In this document: positions 60,170-64,000 of the stretch, piece after piece
How the letters are laid out: the number at the start of each line of letters is the position of its first letter
How positions within the stretch are numbered: position 1 is the stretch's first letter
Assembly (NCBI GenBank): GCA_936440205.1
Contig: OW387148.1
Coordinates: forward strand, 24,111,961 to 24,175,960
Length of the DNA stretch: 64,000 nucleotides
DNA from: Lepidonotus clava
Taxonomy: Eukaryota > Annelida > Polychaeta > Phyllodocida > Polynoidae
Direction: 5' to 3'
Notes under the pieces: model-generated
The model's database searches: none
Told to the model about the DNA's origin: nothing
The model's input: the letters and a program-made list of their open reading frames with translations, nothing else
Program-made: the position numbers and the translations under genes

Positions 60170-63012
60170 TCTGTATGATAAAAAAGACAGATAGGCTAAT
60201 CCTTTAGAAGTTCGATATTGACAAACATGTGGAAAAACCAAAGCTAATACTGGTGGCTGGGTTTTAACAAATTTACCGCAAAAATATTGAGTGGACCCTA
60301 AAGAAAATTAATTATAGATTTAGCCTCGAGCCGTTCCCTTAAACATTATATCTATCTAATAACAAGTAAGTATATATATATGCAAACCGTTCTCTATTTA
60401 AAAATGCAGTACCCTATTCCGTATTATTATGAACATAGGCCTAAAATCCAAACATCCTATATGTATTTCTAGGGAATCTGATTTAACTTGAAGTGTATCT
60501 TTGTATCAACCTGGTACTTACAAATACTAACCTCACACAAAATTCACTTTGCAGGCTAACTCCACCTAATTCCCACAAGTTTTAAGACGTCTGAACCGGG
60601 AAGCATTGGTCGAACTATTCAGGTTACAACCAAAGGCAAATCACTGCGCACCTTTGTTCGGACTCTGTTAATTTTTTGACCATTATGTGTCTTCTTTAGT
60701 GGTTGTCACTGACATGTATATTCATAAGAACATTACCTTAGGTGCCACCGAGAACAATACATAAAGTATACGTTAGGGAGACATCAAATATGTATATATA
60801 TATACCTTAAGACTTCATCTTGAGCATATAATTATATACTACTTAAATGACGCTTATTGAAAAAATCTATTTGTATAACATTCCTTCTTTAGGACACGCG
60901 GTAATTGATAATAATCGTTACAATTTATAACATATCTATGAAAAACAAAGTTGTCTTTAGTATTTCTCTCAGGAAAATTGTTATAGCCTGATTTCTTCAT
61001 ACCATAATAATCATTTTGTAGATTATATCTATTCTTGTTTATAAACATTCTACGTATGGTAAATAACAGTTGATAATCATGCGATATCATCTCATTAGGG
61101 GCGTGTGTTCAACCGTTACGTTTCTATTTGAAAAGTACCATATGTTTAATACATTGCTGGTACTTCTCCGAAAATTGTATGAATCATCGAAAATAAAACA
61201 TGAATTTAAAATAATCATCATGTATTCATTAAGATATTATCATTACAATTATCTTTGCGTGGGGATATTTCTCTAAGACTAGCGCTTTTGCTATCAATTA
61301 AATATCTGAAGCACCAGTCCTAGAAATACAATATGTTCTGATATATTTTGAATACTACAAAGAATACTGGTAGACACCAAAGTAGAAGTTTTTAAATAGT
61401 CTGAATATGTGGGGCCTAAGCCCTTGTTATGATGCCCTTGATATGTAGACACTGAATAAATAACTATATTGTATGGGTCCTCACCACTAGAACCGACACG
61501 GCCAAATGATCATTTCTTTAATTGATACTAGCCACGAGGCTTAAAAACGTTGAAATTACGTCTGAAATATTATGATAAGCGATCTGGACATTTCCTTGAT
61601 TCAATATTTTGTCATTATCAGTAAATTGGACCATGCCCTTTGGCATAAACTTCCTTTAACGTATTCACAGGTGGCTTTAACTGTTTTGTTTTAAATTGTA
61701 TATAATATAAGCTTAATTGAGGACGGTTGCTGATCATGAAGGACGGTGCCAGTTGAATGAAGATAGTACTCACAAACAGTTTCCATTAGCTGAAACCAAT
61801 TCTACTGGTCATATAGGTGGCGCCCCCTAGTGACCTATTTTGATAGTTCTTAAACTAAAAAGGTAATATACCTGCGATGGATTGTGAAATATATTCTGTA
61901 AAACATTTATCATACCTACTTTAATACTTTTTAGAATGATGTTATCATCAGTGGTAAGCAGAATGTTTTTCATTTCTCATTCAGGGTAAAACAAATCATA
62001 AAATTGTTCAAGAGAAATAGACCTAGTATGTACACATGTCTCATAATGCCATAGACCGTCCCATAGGTGCCTTGCGCCCAAGACTGGTTCCATGCATTTG
62101 AAGCCATACCCTAACACCATTGTTCGAACTCTTGAAAAAGGTCTGCAGCGCGACTCACTAAAATTCGCATTTCATTACCTTCTATAGTTACCTATCATTT
62201 ACCTATATAAGTTCTCAGAAATGAAGACACTTTGCCCGTTTTCTTTGGGGAAATTGTTTATTTTCAGGATACATAATATTGTAGCCTTGTAAATATCTAG
62301 CATGTATTTGATATTAAAGTTTCGTAATGTTCCATAATAGTAACATTTACGTGTGTTTTCTTTTAACTTTAAACTATGCAGTATTAACTTTAAAGTATCC
62401 CTCATTTTGTAGGTGAAGTCTATCATCTAGGGAAACAACATCCTCTTTTTATTAGATCTAGAAATCACAGCAAACCTTACGGGCAGACAAATCTAACTAT
62501 CTATGGATACGCATAGTCCACAGCTTAATGGTGATATTTAATGCATAAAGAAGGAGAGAGGAGGGCAATCCTCCATGATATGTTATGCAGTACATCTAAA
62601 CATATCTTGACGGATTAATATAACCTTAACGTATTTTGTATAGAGCAAACAACTCATTTTACCTGGGTGCAGTGTTAATTACTGATATACTTGAAGTGTG
62701 TATTGTTTTTTAAACATCTAAAAGCATACACCGGGACACTAGCTGCAGCTATCACCTGTTTGGTACGAGGGGAGGTAACATCAAGCCAGTTGTTAACGGT
62801 GAAATAGTTTTTCTTACCTCTATACCTCGTTGCGTAGGCCTAAAATGGTCACAATGGTGATTTGAAGATCATTCTTTAATTTTGCAGAGACTTATTCCGT
62901 TTCAAATGCGCCTTTTAATCATGCGACAGGGAAAATTATATGCTCTGATATTAACGTATTATATGTGATAATATTACCATTTGTCAAAAATATAAATCAA
63001 TAACCCACTGTC
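60170..63012. other. Spacer between MCO-B and MCO-C (converging 3' ends)
   Basis: AT-rich, with no gene. A relic related to the 31,583-31,801 MITE lies at about 61,475-61,535 and a CTCF-like motif at 61,816. A minus-strand AATAAA at 62,448-62,453 could serve MCO-C but is distant. Confidence 0.4.
61816..61836 (-). promoter_or_regulatory. CTCF-like motif
   Basis: The minus strand reads AGGTCACTAGGGGGCGCCAC, a strong fit to the CTCF consensus (CACNAGGGGGCGC). It lies between the converging MCO-B and MCO-C genes. Confidence 0.42.
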
Positions 63013-63430
63013 CTGAGACCCTGAGGACCATTTAGCCCCTGCAGACCCTTGAGACCCTGAGGACCGTTTAGCCCCTGCAGACCCTTGAGACCCTGAGGAC
63101 CGTTTAGCCCCTGCAGACCCTTGAGACCCTGAGGACCATTTAGCCCCTGCAGACCCTTGAGACCCTGCGGACCGTTTAGCCCCTGCAGACCCTTGAGACC
63201 CTGCGGACCGTTTAGCCCCTGCAGACCCTTGAGACCCTGAGGACCATTTAGCCCCTGCAGACCCTGCAGACCCTGAGGACAATTTAGCCCCTGCAGACCC
63301 TTGAGACCCTGAGGACCATTTAGCCCCTGCAGACCCTTGAGACCCTGAGGACCATTTAGCCCCTGTAGACCCTTGAGACCCTGCGGACCCTGCAGACCCT
63401 GCGGATCCTTGAGACCCTGCGGACCCTGGA
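63013..63430 (-). repeat. 36-bp minisatellite reading as collagen-like Gly-X-Y on the minus strand
   Basis: TTTAGCCCC starts at 63031, 63067, 63103, 63139, 63175, 63211, 63247, 63283, 63319 and 63355, an exact 36-bp spacing. Each unit is four 9-bp subunits. One minus-strand frame reads [12 protein letters not shown] repeatedly; a second frame (SAGAKRSSGSQG) is also open. It starts a few bases after the MCO-C stop codon, in a different frame from that exon. Confidence 0.85.
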
Positions 63431-63439
63431 GGTGGTGGT

Positions 63440-63600
63440 TTACTTCTTGGACTTCCTGGAGCGGCAGCAGCACTTGGCGATAAGGAAGATGATGACGGCT
63501 AGGATCACCCCGGCGGCCACCGACGCCAACACCACCCCGACCAGCTCGGCCAGCTGCAGGCGGTACTTACGGTCCCCGAAGAACGGCGGCAGGATACCAC
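63440..63600 (-). CDS. MCO-C: transmembrane tail exon of a third multicopper oxidase (rest beyond right edge)
   Basis: After an acceptor CTTTCACAG the exon reads [20 protein letters not shown], the helix [20 protein letters not shown] and the tail [13 protein letters not shown], then a stop at 63442-63440. It begins in the same phase 1 as the tail exons of MCO-A and MCO-B and shares the pattern L-x-LELxGL followed by a helix and basic Cys-rich tail. Its core exons are not in the window, so membership is inferred from this exon only. An alternative is another single-pass protein with a similar tail. Confidence 0.65.
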
Positions 63601-63889
63601 CTGTGAAAGAAAAGTAGGCCTTCATTAACAGCAATTAATAGGAGCATTCAGTGAATGTCATTCGGTGTAGGTTATTAGATGTACGGAGACTTTAGGTGCT
63701 TTTTAAACATTTCAATGAGGTGGCTCAATACACGATTGCACGGTTTACCTTATATGGGCATGTGACGTCATTTGGCGAGTAAATTTCATTCTCTCAAGGG
63801 CGTCCTGCAAGACATTAGTCCAGTTGATGTAATCACCAGAGTGGCCCCGTGTGTGCTCGCAAGTGCGGAACCGTGCAATCGTGTATGGT

Positions 63890-64000
63890 AGAGTGTAAAG
63901 CCGCGTCCCGACTTGGGCGACTAGTAGCCGCGCGACCAGTGTTAACCCTTTCTTCCATGGGCGACCAAGACTGAAATTAAGCTCTAGTCGCCCATGGAAG
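63890..64000. mobile_element. Palindromic MITE-like block of GGGCGAC/GTCGCCC words, cut by the window end
   Basis: CCCATGGAAG at the window end mirrors CTTCCATGGG at 63,952-63,961, and GGGCGACTAGTAG-type words recur with their inverse TAGTCGCCC. It resembles in design the blocks at 3.9, 37.8 and 43.3 kb. It lies upstream of the MCO-C tail exon, probably in its intron. Confidence 0.4.

Noticed and set aside
62974-63282. 102-codon Ser/Ala/Gly repeat frame
   Set aside because: It is a second open frame of the 36-bp minisatellite; a unit divisible by three without stops keeps several frames open.

Overview
This 64 kb window is AT-rich, intron-rich animal DNA packed with short non-autonomous transposons and minisatellites. 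Two gene families are recognisable. I infer an invertebrate deuterostome, possibly an echinoderm. The reasons are an IP3-receptor gene with many small exons, a cluster of membrane-anchored multicopper oxidases, and a foldback element whose arms are ~15-bp tandem repeats, as in sea-urchin TU elements. No marker in the window fixes the species.

Left part (1 to ~24.3 kb, minus strand): the N-terminal third of a divergent inositol 1,4,5-trisphosphate receptor (IP3R). I placed 24 coding exons, from the start codon at 24,267 to an exon at 188-320; the gene runs off the left edge. The exons give about 754 residues: the N-terminal suppressor beta-trefoil, the MIR repeats and IP3-binding core, and the first RIH domain. 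Several classical IP3-contact residues are changed. Intron 1 is about 8.6 kb and holds a foldback element and an 893-bp inverted-repeat transposon.

Middle (24.3-31 kb): non-coding, with a second 893-bp transposon copy in the opposite orientation.

Right part (31-64 kb): a cluster of laccase-like multicopper oxidase genes. MCO-A (31,090-35,006, plus) and MCO-B (49,152-60,169, plus) each have three exons with identical intron phases: signal peptide with N-terminal segment, copper-oxidase core, and a transmembrane tail exon. The tail exon of a third gene, MCO-C, lies at 63,440-63,600 on the minus strand; its other exons are beyond the right edge. Both complete genes keep the trinuclear-copper His motifs, but both have Asp where the second type-1 copper His is expected.

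The spaces between and inside the genes hold many palindromic MITEs, a 157-160-bp satellite enclosed by inverted repeats, two solo LTR fossils, a collagen-like 36-bp minisatellite just after the MCO-C stop codon, and several CTCF-like motifs. No rRNA, CRISPR, prokaryotic operon or intact transposase gene is visible. All exon borders were placed by eye from splice signals, reading phase and family alignment from memory.
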